From Dipteris shenzhenensis (Eukaryota > Polypodiophyta > Polypodiopsida > Gleicheniales): a stretch of DNA of 64,000 bases. Position 1 is the stretch's first letter, and the number at the start of each line of letters is the position of its first letter. Shown here piece after piece: positions 1 through 11,313 of the stretch. The translations under genes and the position numbers were made by a program. The notes under the pieces are model-generated. The model ran no database searches, was not told the origin of the DNA, and saw only the letters and a list, made by a program, of their open reading frames with translations. Location of the stretch: assembly GCA_047967505.1 (NCBI GenBank), contig CM106538.1; one strand, written 5' to 3'.

Positions 1-740
1 GTATGTATATGCATACGTGTGCACACACATATGTTCAGGTGTCATACATGTGTTTATATGTATATGTGAATACTTGAAGAAAGACACATATCATTAAAGA
101 AAAGAAGTATATATAATAAAAATAACAAGTTGAATGACAATCAATGGGGCTTGCCAAGGGGAAATGGCAAATCCCCATATCTAGACGTCCATTGACTGGA
201 AATGAAATCGTTAAGTCGAATAGAGAACTTACATATACATATGTTTCTACGAAGAAACATCCTCCACAATTAATATTTAAGCATGAGATCCACACAAAGT
301 CCAATTAAACAGAGCCATGAAACAAAAATCACCTACAGGATCAGCTTCCAAGTTGTCCTTGGAGCATGACGACGAAGAAGGAAGCCACGGTAGGGTACCA
401 TCAACCACCTTCAAGCAGTTCATAAGACTACCAGGGATGGAGGAAAGCTTCCCTCTCCTTGACTCACTGATAGAACATGGAGTTTGGTGGTCCTTTACGT
501 CATGTTCCAAGTCTACAAATATGGATTGCCCATTGAAGTAATGCCCCGAAAGAGTCTACTCGAAGTTGCGAGGAATTGATACGTTGTTGCTACGTGAGCA
601 TTCCAAACTCGTGACAAGGGAGGCGGTTGAAGGCCGAGGTTATTACCAAGAAGGCGAACAAGGATAGTTCGAGTGGAGGTGTGCTAGAGCAAATCCCGAG
701 TAAGAGAGGTCGTTTAATAAAGCTGGAAAAAATGGAGAGG
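1..740. other. No gene recognised; AT-rich start of window
   Basis: Opens with alternating purine-pyrimidine TATG/CACA-like DNA (about 1-70). Several overlapping short ORFs exist on both strands between 35 and 540, but none shows a recognisable domain or a codon pattern that separates it from its antisense. I see no gene here. Confidence 0.4.
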
Positions 741-744
741 GAAA

Positions 745-1440
745 AGGAAGGTGGCGATGGAGGGAGGGAGGAAAGTGCCGCGGTTTCTCACCTCCAGGAA
801 CCTTAAGTTGAGACAATCCATCGAACGACCTAAGGAAGTTCAGATTATGGTTACTTTTCCTTTGGACATAGTGCATATGATGGATGCAACAAAGGAGGGC
901 TTTAGATCGACACACATTATTGGTTTCAAGCCTGCTGGCAAAGGTCAGCAGCTCTGTGATTGGCTATACACTAGTATGGCAACATTGCGTGTGACCGCCA
1001 TTGCATTCAGGTTGTTAGGTAGATGCTATTTTTTACTCGGTTTTCAAACCAATTCTTGGATAGAGTTATAGATTTGTGGTCTTGGCAGAAATGTTTCCTC
1101 ACGTCTGCCCTAGCTCGAGACACATGCTCTTGTATCTACTACTAGATGAGATCAACTCATGCTGTAGGGTTATGGACCACATGTGTTCCTTCACCAGCTG
1201 TGAGATTATCCTATGGCTAGACACGTGCTACTACGGTTCGGCATTCTTCTGTATATACACTGCCACAGCCTCTATCCACTGTACTTTCCTATTCCATAGG
1301 AGATGGAGTTCCGGTCCAGAATAGAGTGACATATGAGGGTCTTCCTTATTAGTGTCTCTTATGCCATAGAAGAGGACACTTTATCAGGGATTGCCCGAGC
1401 AAACGACCTCACACTGGACATAACACTCCCTCCTTAGTAC
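745..1440 (+). pseudogene. Degraded retroelement ORF with CCHC zinc knuckle (LINE ORF1/gag-like)
   Basis: What is seen: at 1,353-1,394 the + strand encodes a perfect retroviral-type zinc knuckle, CLLCHRRGHFIRDC, with the spacing C-x2-C-x4-H-x4-C, followed by a basic stretch. It is preceded by GDGVPVQNRVTYEGLPY-like coding sequence, the usual run-up to the knuckle in plant LINE ORF1 and some gag proteins. Further upstream (751-1,071) an open frame contains a long hydrophobic/aromatic region. What is known: such knuckles bind element RNA. The frame between 1,071 and 1,300 is broken by stops and shifts, and no endonuclease or reverse transcriptase follows, so this is a relic. LINE ORF1 is preferred over Copia gag because of the run-up sequence, but this is not certain. 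Confidence 0.55.
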
Positions 1441-1444
1441 TCTA

Positions 1445-3640
1445 GCTCAACCCTCCAGAGGTGATGGGTTGAGCTCCAAGTCACACAAGCATGGGAGGCA
1501 TTCCAAAATATGAAGTTTGACTCTAGATGAGTTTTTGCAGCTAGCTCCTTGCTACTCAAAAATTTTTGCCAAGCAGCAAGACCTATGGATCCCAAAGGCA
1601 TGCTCTCAGATGCGATTATTACCAGTTGGGGGCTCGTACATCACCCAGTAAGCCTGATAGTTATTGCTATGGAATAAAATGTTTACCCATTGCTATTAGG
1701 AAATAGACTAGGGCTTAAGAGCTCAAAGTCCAAACAAACCAAGCAAAGTCCCAAGTAGCTAAAGGCTAAGCAACTACAGCCCAAGGTACTTAGAGGTCAA
1801 AGACCAACTACCGAGGGATGTTCAATCTAAACAAATGGAGATGCATATCTTGCCTGCAAATGAGATTGAAATCTTTCAGGTAGCTATAGAGATTAAACAA
1901 AATATATGAGAAGACAAGATTGAGGAGTAGAAACATTTGTACCCTAAGAATTTTTTAGAAGATGTCACAAGATGACGTGGTCTAGCCAAACCTAAGATGA
2001 CATCATTTGGTTTGATGCTCAGCTTGGGAACAGATGAGGAGTGATGCACAATGCAAGTAAGTAAAAAATGTGTCTATTGAGCAACTCCCTGCATAAAAAA
2101 TATTTTTTATGCAATATAAGATGTGTTTTGTTGGGTTTACACAAATTTGAAGGGTGTACCACTTGAGATTTGTCAACACTAGATTCCTTTAATACTTGAC
2201 ACCAAGCTACCCCATTAGTAGAGATATAGGATGGACCCAAACTATGCCAAGCAAGTTAAAGCTGAGCTCGATTGATTGATCAAATTCAAGTTTATCTAGC
2301 AATTGATTGAAGCGGTCGATTGTTTTTTATCATGGTGGTACCCAATGGGAAGCTTCCACTATGCGTCAACTATATGTGTGCATGTGCATGTGTGTAATAT
2401 TGACAAATCTAGCATGTTCCATACATCGTCATCAGTAAAACATAGCAATGTTATTAAATAGAGGAGATAAGTATGATACTCATGTTTAGAGAGTTTTATA
2501 AGATGAAGTATATGAATTGGCAATTTAATATAGCATACATTTTCCTAGTGTAAGCACAATTGGTTGGACTAAAAAGCAAGTGTCCATGGACTGAGTGCTT
2601 GTAAAAGCACCCTTCAATGTAAATTTTGTGGGGTCAACTGTTTTTAAGTTTTTAAGGCCAAGGCTAGAAATTGCATCCTGGTGCCTACGTCCCACGTCCA
2701 AGCCATGTCATAACTGCCTTGTCTCCCTCTCTAGTAGCAAGTTGTGCCTCTCCATTCTCCCTTGCTAGCACCCTCTATCTCTCCATCACCTAGAAGCTCT
2801 CTCGAGCACCAGATCCACCACAATGTGATACTAGAAACCAATTCCAAGTTGAAAGTGTTGGTGAAGAAGGCAAGCTGGTCAGTCTATCTTTGCTACCCCT
2901 GGGTCGCATGGTCAATGGGTTGACCAACCCATGAGTTCTGGCCATCTAGTGGCCCCTTCCTGGTACATGCCAAAAGCCCTTGTTTTGCTATAATTTTTGG
3001 TGCTCTCAATTGATGATGATGAACGCTGAGTTCATACAGCAAGTGTGTCACTATGCTGAGACAGGGCCACTCAGGCAATCATACAATAGCTAAAATGGGC
3101 CACTTGGGGAAGCAAAGAAATGGGTAGCAACAAGGCAGACAAATATTGCCAAAATGTTGGCAAGCTGTCAGCCACCTATTGGCTAGTTGTTGGTCACTTG
3201 CCAACCAACACTTGTCTTCTAAAGTCCTCATTGGCTATCTATTGGGTGATTCTGAATAATCCCTTGACCATGTCTACTCTGACTATTGAAAGAAATAATG
3301 AGGGTGACAGGTATTTTGATAAATTGCTTTGAAAGGAGAAACTCTCTTTAGTTAAGGATTGTTTTTTAAAAGAAAAATTTTCTTTAGTGAGATCGTTTTG
3401 GATGGAAAATTCTTTTAAGAGACTATTTTTAAAGGGAAATTCTTTCTATTGTTGTGTGGAATTATGGAAATTCGAGAGTTTGTTTTGGAGAGGGCTTTTT
3501 AAAAGTATAGGCACTACTTTGAAGTTCTCATCTTCTGGTGCTTCCTATAGCATTTGGTTCCCCCGCTGAAACTCATAATTTACAGTAACCTTCTCCAGAT
3601 CCACATGCCCTGATTCAGCCACCAGCTGATTTTGTACCAC
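1445..3640. other. Intergenic, no recognisable feature
   Basis: AT-rich DNA with short ORFs only. No domain, RNA gene, terminal repeat or tandem array was recognised on either strand. Confidence 0.35.
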
Positions 3641-3722
3641 CTCAGGGTGTGGATGAAGTTGTCAGGCAAGAGACACTTATGTTGATTTTAGGGTACTTTT
3701 TACAAACTACTTCAAGACTTTT

Positions 3723-3724
<2 letters not shown>

Positions 3725-3804
<80 letters not shown>
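3725..3804. repeat. Compound (CT)n(CA)n microsatellite
   Basis: About 60 bp of uninterrupted CT followed directly by about 20 bp of CA. The short ORFs here (poly-Ser-Leu, poly-Arg-Glu) are artefacts of the repeat. Confidence 0.95.
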
Positions 3805-3965
3805 TCTATTGAGATACTTTTTTTCAAATAAAAAGACCCCATTTGCATCTAATATTTGCTCCAATTTGCGACACTCTTAGAGACCCATTGAGAGAGATGA
3901 TAAATTACAAAGATGCCTAAATTTTAATAAATTACTACTTATTTTATTTGAGAGAGAATGGGTTA

Positions 3966-3968
<3 letters not shown>

Positions 3969-4001
<33 letters not shown>
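3969..4001. repeat. (TG)n microsatellite
   Basis: Uninterrupted TG dinucleotide run of roughly 33 bp, 165 bp from the compound CT/CA tract. Confidence 0.95.
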
Positions 4002-4005
<4 letters not shown>

Positions 4006-5457
4006 TAAAAAGTCCCATACATAATTAAGCCATACAGTTGATTCCATCAATTGGATAAAAAGTAAAATAAGGAAAAAATGTTTGAAACATCTAAGTTGAA
4101 AAATGCAACAACTAGAGTTTGCAAAAACTTTGACCAAAATTAAGAACTTTCAATAATATTGAGTTTGGAAAACACAATATTAAAAAAAGATGTTGAATTC
4201 TCAGGCAGTCCAGGTTCTGAGGTCAGGGTTCACTTACCTGGCACCATCCAAACAAACTAGGTGTTAGAACATCATAGTTACGTTTGGGTTGACAAGTAAT
4301 GCCTTTTTCCCCTAGCTTGTTATCACTTTACCTAGGAATATAGACAACCTTATGGATTCTTAGATATGGTTTGCTGCATTTTTGAGTTGTCTGGCAGATA
4401 TGGAAAAAAAATTCATTCAAATGGTGGGACGTATTGTCATAATGGCATGCGCAATAGCAAGATGAAAAAAGATAATAAGGGTATGAATTATACTCAGATA
4501 TTTTGGGACTTATATATGCTTAATTTTAATCACAACCCTAATGTAAAATAACTAAATTTTGATTGACACTATAGACAATGGAAACCAAGACACAGATAGT
4601 GATTGTCTTAAAGATGATGCAAAAAACTTGGACACCATTGCATTAAAAGTTGTGTAAATTATGAATGATGACATGGATGCTTTGGTATAAGATATTTTGG
4701 GATGGTTGATAGTCACAATACTCAGAAGGATAGTGATGGTACCCAAGAGTATAGCTGCAACAAGCTGGTAGAGATTGCTAAAATAATTTTTGTTATTTCA
4801 AGTATTGGATGTAAAGATGAAGACATGCTAAATGACATTATCCTCAGTAGCTTTCTTTGAGATGGCTCAAAGCAACAAAATTTTGATCTCCTAAAGAACC
4901 CAATGGATTTTATACATGAGCCTAGAAATTTTTGAACCCCAAGCATAGGACATGATCCTCAAAGTAGTGGGAGCATTGCCACTATTCTTCTTTTCGACTG
5001 AAATGTTGTGGGAACATTGTATTTAAGACACTATTCTTCTTTTTGACCAAAATGCTCTTTGAGCTAATTTGAACAATCCATTTTTATCTACACACCCCTC
5101 TTATTGTTTTTTGTTACTTTTCATGTATTTAGACTTGTTGATTTTTCATGAGTTTATCTACACTCTTTTAAATTTATTTTTTGTTAGTTTGTCATGTATT
5201 TAGCTTTGCATTTATATCCTTCCTTATATATGATACTAAAAATGTCCCCCCTTGAAAGAAGTTGATTGTTTTTTATATGAACGGCACATTTCTAAAGAGT
5301 TGGTGGAAGAATGCTCCCTCAGCAACCCAAGGGGGTGACGTTCACGAGGTGGGAAAGCACATTATGTCCTTGTGACCTGACTTAATGAATATTTTAGCAG
5401 CTTTGTGGACCCTCTTTGAGGTCACTAATTGGAGTAGCATGACCAAGAGGAATGTAG
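4002..5457. other. Intergenic, AT-rich; imperfect local duplication
   Basis: No gene recognised. Around 5,100-5,220 a phrase of about 50 bp built on ttttttgtta...catgtatttag occurs twice, so this is a small imperfect duplication. The last 180 bp lead into the LTR-like U3 at 5,458. Confidence 0.35.
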
Positions 5458-5655
5458 TGTTGAGATATGGTGCCATGAGCACATATTAGAGGCTAAGGTA
5501 TGGTAAGGAATGTATTAAAGTAGCCACCCTAGGATGTGGACTACATGATGTGGAGATGTGGATCAAGGATATCCACAAGGAGAAATGTGGGATGAGAGGA
5601 TCCCACATGTGTTGACTATTCTAAAGGCTCTCTCTATATAAGAAGCCTATCTTTG
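5458..5655 (+). repeat. LTR U3-like fragment with TATA box
   Basis: Starts TGTTGAGATATGGTGCCATG and is closely similar, over about 195 bp, to the reverse complement of 44,407-44,607, the U3 half of the 378-bp LTR there. Both copies end in CTCTCTATATAA, a good TATA box placed where an LTR promoter should be. Beyond the TATA box the two copies stop resembling each other, so only the U3 is shared. No PBS or gag was recognised downstream. It could be a degraded solo LTR or the LTR of a sister family with a different R/U5. Confidence 0.7.
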
Positions 5656-5859
5656 TATTGTTAAAAACACACATTGCAATAGATTGAGTGTTTGCTTCCC
5701 TATGTCTCTCTTGTTGTGCTTTGATCCTCCTTGATCCCATATTTTGTCATGTAGAGTCTACTTTGAAGCTTCTCCATAAGGGCCATTTCATCAATGTTCT
5801 AGCACATGATTGTGGTGGGCATACATTTTACTTGTTCTTTCAAGTCTTCTCTAGAGACA

Positions 5860-5996
5860 ATGGTGAAATGGATGATGCTGAAAATATTATTATATTTATG
5901 ATGTCAGGTCCAGAGTCTACAAACTGTCAGGATGTCCAACAAAGAATCTTGGAGCTTCCAGATGGCGTGTTAAAAGAATTGCTTACACGAAACCAT
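5860..5996 (+). other. Short unrecognised open segment
   Basis: An open + frame beginning near MDDAENIIIFMMSGPE runs into LELPDGVLKELLTRNHF before the minisatellite. Codon use is plausible for protein, but I do not recognise a family and no splice model was built. It may be an exon, an element fragment or chance. Confidence 0.15.
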
Positions 5997-6059
5997 TTTC
6001 TTTATAATTGTATTGAAATGGTGCATTGAAATGGTTATTTTTTTTGTTAAATGTAGAGC

Positions 6060-6365
6060 CAGTGGCAGGGAAGGTGGACTCAAGGAATGTGGATGTAGGG
6101 CTTTCTTATGTAGGGAACGTGGATTCATGGAAGGTGGATGCAAGGAAGGGTTTAGGGTAGTTGGATGGAAGGCAGGAGGATGCAAGGAAGGTGGATGTAG
6201 GGCAAGTGTATGCAGGCATGGGGGATGTAGGGCAAGTGGATGTAGGGACGGTGTATGTAGAGATTGTGGATGTAGAGCCAATGGATGTAGGGAAGGTGGA
6301 TGAATGGAAGGTGGATGAAAGCTAGGTGGATGTACGGAGGTGGATATAGGGTAGGAGGATGCAAA
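6060..6365. repeat. About 15-bp minisatellite (GGATGTAGGGAAGGT-like)
   Basis: About 20 degenerate copies of a 15-bp unit of the form GGAAGGTGGATGTAG. Because the unit is a multiple of three, several frames stay open: the - strand reads as a repeated LHPPS/LHPLA pentapeptide (5,970-6,392) and another - frame as YIHLPYIH. There is no sign that either is a gene. Confidence 0.85.
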
Positions 6366-7535
6366 GAAATTGTAGATTGTTTTGTCACACAATGTCTTCT
6401 CATCATTAGCCTTCGAGATTCCCTTGTAGCGTTCATCACCCTATGAGAAGACCTTATCATTGGGCTACAACATCCCCTCATTACCACTCCATAAAGAGTC
6501 CTCATCATCATCCCCTAAATTGTTGCTAATGGAGCCAATCACGAGGTGGCCCTCAAATCATTCCACCAAATGTCTTGTATTTGACATGACAAGACTTCTC
6601 CTACGTACCTATATAAAGTTCCAAAATTAGTTCTATCATGGACATCATACTGGGTATGGGTTGTCAACGGTCTAAAGATGTCATTCATGTGGTTAGGCCA
6701 AATGCACTACCTTTTGTAGAGTGGTGCCTGCTGCAAAATTTTAGGGCTGTATTGTGGAGTGCAGTTCGATTACAAAAGATATAGAGGACCTTGTACTGGT
6801 ACTTTCTAGGGAAGGTGATGGACAAGTGCTGTCTATTGATGGAGTGACTGTGAGATTGCTAAGCTCAATAGCCCATTGATCCCCAATCATCCAATGTACT
6901 TTAAGAAACTTCAAGTGGTTTGGCATTCACAACCCTTATTCAATGACATGAACATGCTTATTGTTGATCACGCAACGTACAAGCTAGCTACAAATGACTG
7001 ACACTATACCTTCACTCTTCCACCATTCAACCCTCATGATACACGACATGACATATGTTACCTGATGAAGGCATTGCAAGCATGGCTACATGAGTGGGAT
7101 TCCAACCTAGACCTATGACAATATGGTTGAAAACATCAGCACGTTAACTATGATGATGATGAATCGGGTAAAGTATTGGAAAAATAAGTAAAGATGATGA
7201 TAAAAAGAAATGGTAGGAGTGGATAGCAAGTTAGGTTCTAGCAATTCTAATGATCTTGGATCAACAATTATATGTAAAGAATCAATTTCCTTTATTCATG
7301 TTGTTGCTTGTGCCATGTCTCTCACTCCACCCGTCCCACCCACTCTCCCCCCCCCCCAATCTATATTCGGCAATAGCTAGTACAATGATGAGTGCAAGTC
7401 TTTGCTACCAACTCAGATACGAGACCAAGTATAACCTTTTGAGGCCAAGTATAATCTTTGAAGCCAACTAGAGACGCGATGCATGAGTACTGTCGATTGG
7501 TACGTCAGAAGAAGCGAGCTTTAGTCCATCAAAAT
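6366..7535. other. Intergenic, no recognisable feature
   Basis: No gene, terminal repeat or RNA gene recognised. A run of about 11 C lies near 7,347-7,357. Confidence 0.3.
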
Positions 7536-8605
7536 GAGGAGGAGTTAATAAACATTTTTATTAGAAATAGCTCCAAGGACTTTTGGCAAAATTCCTTGAG
7601 CATTGAACCTCCCATCACCCCTCATTGACACCCATATCTGGCACACCTATGCATGCACCTTGTATGACGTTCCCTAGCAATCCATCCCTGACCTCTCGCA
7701 GTGACCTCACCCTACCTCCTGCACTCTTTTCACCAAGGTTGGTGTCAAGGATAAAGTATTGAAGCTCCATAATGGCCGAGAAAAGTTCATGAGGAACTAT
7801 GCACTGAGTTTATTGCATATAGGATAACACCCTAGCCTCAATCTTAGCAAAGCTCTTCAATGATGCAGTCTGTCTTGGCTTTCCAAACACTTGGGCTCTT
7901 AACACCATCACACCCATTCATAAGGCAAGGAACGCCATGAGCCCAGAGAACCATAGAGCCATCATGATTAGATATGTCATGTGTAAGATATATGCATTAT
8001 TACTTGACACAAAGGTTAGCTGATTCATAGATATGCAGGGACTTAGGGAAGAGGAGCACGCCAATTTTTGATGTGACCATGGTACCATGGAACACATACT
8101 CACACTTAGGAATGTCATCAAGGAGGCCAAGGCATAGAGAGAGAGGGTGTATTATTTCTTTGTGGATTTCCACAAAGCCTTTGACACAATACCAATGACC
8201 CACCTTATTAGACAACAACGGGAGCTGAGTATTGAGACTGGGAGATCATATGGATTGTTATTGCACTTTACAAGAGGATTTCAGGTAGAGTTCGAACAAG
8301 GGCTGGATGGACATAAGAGATCATGAGCACTGTTGGGGTCAAACAAGGGTACCCACTATCACCAACCTTGTTTGGCCTCCACATAGACAAGTTAGTTACA
8401 TTTATGTAGACACCAGGGGGAGTGGATCCTCTCTAGCTAGTTGCTTGATCCAAATCTTGTTATATGTAGATGATGTGGTGCTATTATCTTGGAGATGATG
8501 TGGTGCTATTATCTTCTTCTGTAGAGGGCCTTTAGAGACACCTAGATGCATTACATGCGTTTTGTTAGTTGCATCTTTTAAGGGTCAACCTTGATAAGCC
8601 CAAGG
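7536..8605 (+). pseudogene. LINE (non-LTR retrotransposon) reverse-transcriptase fragment
   Basis: Read across frames, the + strand shows the ordered signature of a plant L1-like ORF2: NIFIRNSSKDFW (pre-RT spacer, near 7,550), LGFPNTWALNTITPIHK (about 7,880), the NHRAI block, FVDFHKAFDTIP (about 8,160), VKQGYPLSPTLFG (about 8,340), the catalytic box LLYVDDVVLLS (about 8,460) and VNLDKPKVM (about 8,590). What is known: YxDD carries catalytic aspartates of reverse transcriptase, which copies element RNA at a nicked target. Many stops and frameshifts separate the blocks, and the endonuclease and ORF1 are absent, so it is dead. It runs straight into the repeat units at 8,605-9,483. Confidence 0.85.
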
Positions 8606-9483
8606 TCATGAAAAGGGTGGCTCCTCATTCTGATAGCAAGAAAGGCACTCCAATTAGATTCGTGATGGAGAATGGTGATGTGATTGATGAGGTGAGAGGT
8701 TCTTGGGCTGGGTTTGTTGTATTATGCAAAGTGATGTTAGATGCAAAATGAGCAATGGCATGCAATCTTTAGAGAACAAAGATTTGGCTAGAAACTTCTT
8801 CCCTCCTTCTTCCCAATTCTTGGGAACTCAAAGTCTTTGGTTTGTAAAGGAAAAAAGAATGACACTCAGGTAGTCCCTGCAAAGATGCATGCATGGTAGG
8901 GAAACTCCAAACAGATGGACTTCGTGTAAGGCTTGCCTTTATAGAAGAGAAAGCTATGTAGGGGGCCTCCAGGGAAGTAGGTATCTCTTCCCAAAGAGCA
9001 AAGCCAATGATACTAAATGAGTACTAAATCATTAATATACCTGATCATGAAAAGGATGGCTCCTTGTTCTGATGGTAGTAAAGGCACTTGAGGTGTAATA
9101 TCTTGATGGAGAAAGGTGATGTGATTGGTGGGGTTATAGGTTGTCCTTCTCAAGCTAGATTTGTTGCTATTATAAGTGACGTGTGGCACAAAATGAATAG
9201 TGCCACAGTGGCATGGAACCTTAAGTTCTCAGAGTAGACTTCAAACACATGCATTGGGCTGGCCAATTTAGAGTCCTCCCACGTGAGCTTATCCATCCTG
9301 TTGAAAGAGCTGAAGGTGTTGAAAGAGAGTCAAACTTCTTCCCTCTAGAACTTAGAGTCTTTGTAATGGCACCCAGACAGTTATTGGAAAGATATGCATA
9401 TCGTAGGGAAACTCCAAACCGATGGACTCCATGCAAGGCATGCCTTTGTATAGCAAAGAAGAGAATGTCATGCAAAAGTCCTC
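8605..9483 (+). repeat. Two-unit interspersed repeat, copy 1
   Basis: Two related units of about 430 bp, roughly 8,605-9,010 and 9,040-9,483, share the phrases ATGAAAAGGrTGGCTCC, GAGAATGGTGATGTGATTG, and GGGAAACTCCAAAC-GATGGACT. The same two units occur in reverse orientation at about 48,130-48,975. The first unit follows the LINE VNLDKPKVM block directly, so it may be LINE-derived. The right end abuts truncated Copia copy 1 at 9,484. Confidence 0.7.
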
Positions 9484-11313
9484 AGCAAAGTCTACTATTA
9501 GACTTCATCTTGCAGAGTCAGTTTATTTCACAGTAGTAAATGAGCAAACTATGAAAGATTTGTGGAAGAAATTATGTGCCACTTATGAGAAGGAAATTCT
9601 TTAATAAAGTTTACCTCATGAAGAGGTTGTTTGAGCTGTAGATGAAGGAAGGGGTCTCCATTGCTTCTCACTTGAATGAATTCAATATTATTTTCAACCA
9701 GCTTCAGGCTCAAAGAATGAATTTTGATGTGCAAACTAAGGCAATATGTCTCTTGTGTTCATTGCCATCCTCATGGGATACCTTCTGTATAGTTGTTTAG
9801 TAACTCTGCACCTAGTGGAGTACTGAAGTTTGATGATGTTGTGGTAGCTTGTTGACCTAGGAGATTAGACGAAAGTCTATGGATGGTAACAAGCAAGATG
9901 CAGCCTTAAATGTGCAAAGGGGCAGATCATAATTTAGGGGGAAGTCCCAAGAAAGAGGAAAGTCTCATTAGCAAATCCAGGGCATGGAACATTGAGTGTT
10001 AGCACATTGTGGCAAGAAGGTTCACATGAAAAAGGATTGCTACAAGCTGAAAAGAGAGCAAAAGGATTAGAAAAAGAATGCAAATTGGGGTGCGAATAAG
10101 AAGAAAGAGAGTCCAAGGCTTGACAAAGGAAAAATGAAGATCGAGGAGATTAATGCAGTCATTGATGATAGTGACAATTACATTCTCTTCATGTCTAGTC
10201 TACCTGCAGACTTGCTTACCACTTCAGATGATGCATATTCCCAGGATTAGATTTTGGATTCTGGTGCTTCATTCCATGTTACTCCCCATAGGGAATGGTT
10301 CTCCACTTATGACAGTGGAAAGATAGGTTGTGTGCATCTTGGAAATAACTATGCATGTGACATAGCGAGAGTAGGTGACATAAAGTTTTCTTTTGCAAAT
10401 GGGTCTGCATTTGTTTTGAAAAATGTGAGACATGTGCCTAAGCTAACCAAGAGTCTTATTTCAGCAGGGGTCAGCTAGATGATGCTGGTTTTCAGACCAC
10501 GTTTGTCTTTCAAATTCAAAAGGGCTCTATGGTTTTGGCCAAGGGTGCCAAATGTGGGACTTTGTATCCCTTACATGTATCAGGGGTCTCTAATCATGTT
10601 GTTGCAATAACCAAGCAGCCAAGTACTTCTTTGTGGCATTGCAGGTTGGGGCACATGAGCGAGAATGGAATGAAACTCTTATCCCATTTTGGTTATGTAC
10701 CGCATTTGAGTTTTTTTGACTTTGAATTTTGTGAGCATTGTCTCTATGGGAAGCATACTAAATCAGCCCATAAAAGACGAGGAAAGAAAGATCTTGAAAA
10801 GCTTGATTTGGTGCATTTAGACATATGCGGTCCCATGCCTACAAGGTCATTAGGTGGGGTTGAATACTATGTGACATTCATTGATGATGCAACTAGGAAA
10901 GTATGGGCTTATGCTATAGCTCGGAATAGCGATGTGTTCTAGGTATTTAAAAAATGGTTGGCTTTGGCTGAAAATCAGTCAGGTAGAACACTTAAATACC
11001 TACGGACTGATAATGGTGGAAAGTATATCTCTCATGACTTTTAGCATTTTTGTAATACACGTGGGATCAAGAGGGAGCTCACGTCCCTTGTACTCCAGAG
11101 CAGAATCCAATTGTAGAACAGATGAACCATACCATTCAAGAAAGGTTGCAATGTATGCTTTCCAATGCAAGTCTTTCTAGTGGTTTTTGGGCTGAGATAA
11201 TGAAGATTGCAGTGCATGTGATCAAAAGATCACCTAGCAAGAGTTTGTATGGTGGTATTCTTGAAGAGGCATGGGGCAGCAAGAAGCCCTCTTACTCTCA
11301 TTTACGTATATTT
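9484..11313 (+). pseudogene. Truncated Copia gag-protease-integrase copy
   Basis: Closely similar to the complement of 15,550-17,397 in the full-length Copia. It begins at AKSTIRLH in gag and stops after KKPSYSHLRIF in integrase, so both ends, LTRs, RT and RNase H are missing. Recognisable parts: gag UBN2 region, a damaged zinc knuckle near 9,990-10,040, the protease box LDSGAS (10,254), the integrase zinc-binding HCRLGHMS...CEHCLYGKHTKSAHK (10,640-10,770) and LRTDNGG (about 11,000). In-frame stops include TAG at 9,639, 10,068, 10,248, 10,940 and 11,042; those at 9,639, 10,940 and 11,042 correspond to CAG in the intact copy. At the codon where the full-length element has its first amber, this copy has GAG. 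Confidence 0.9.
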
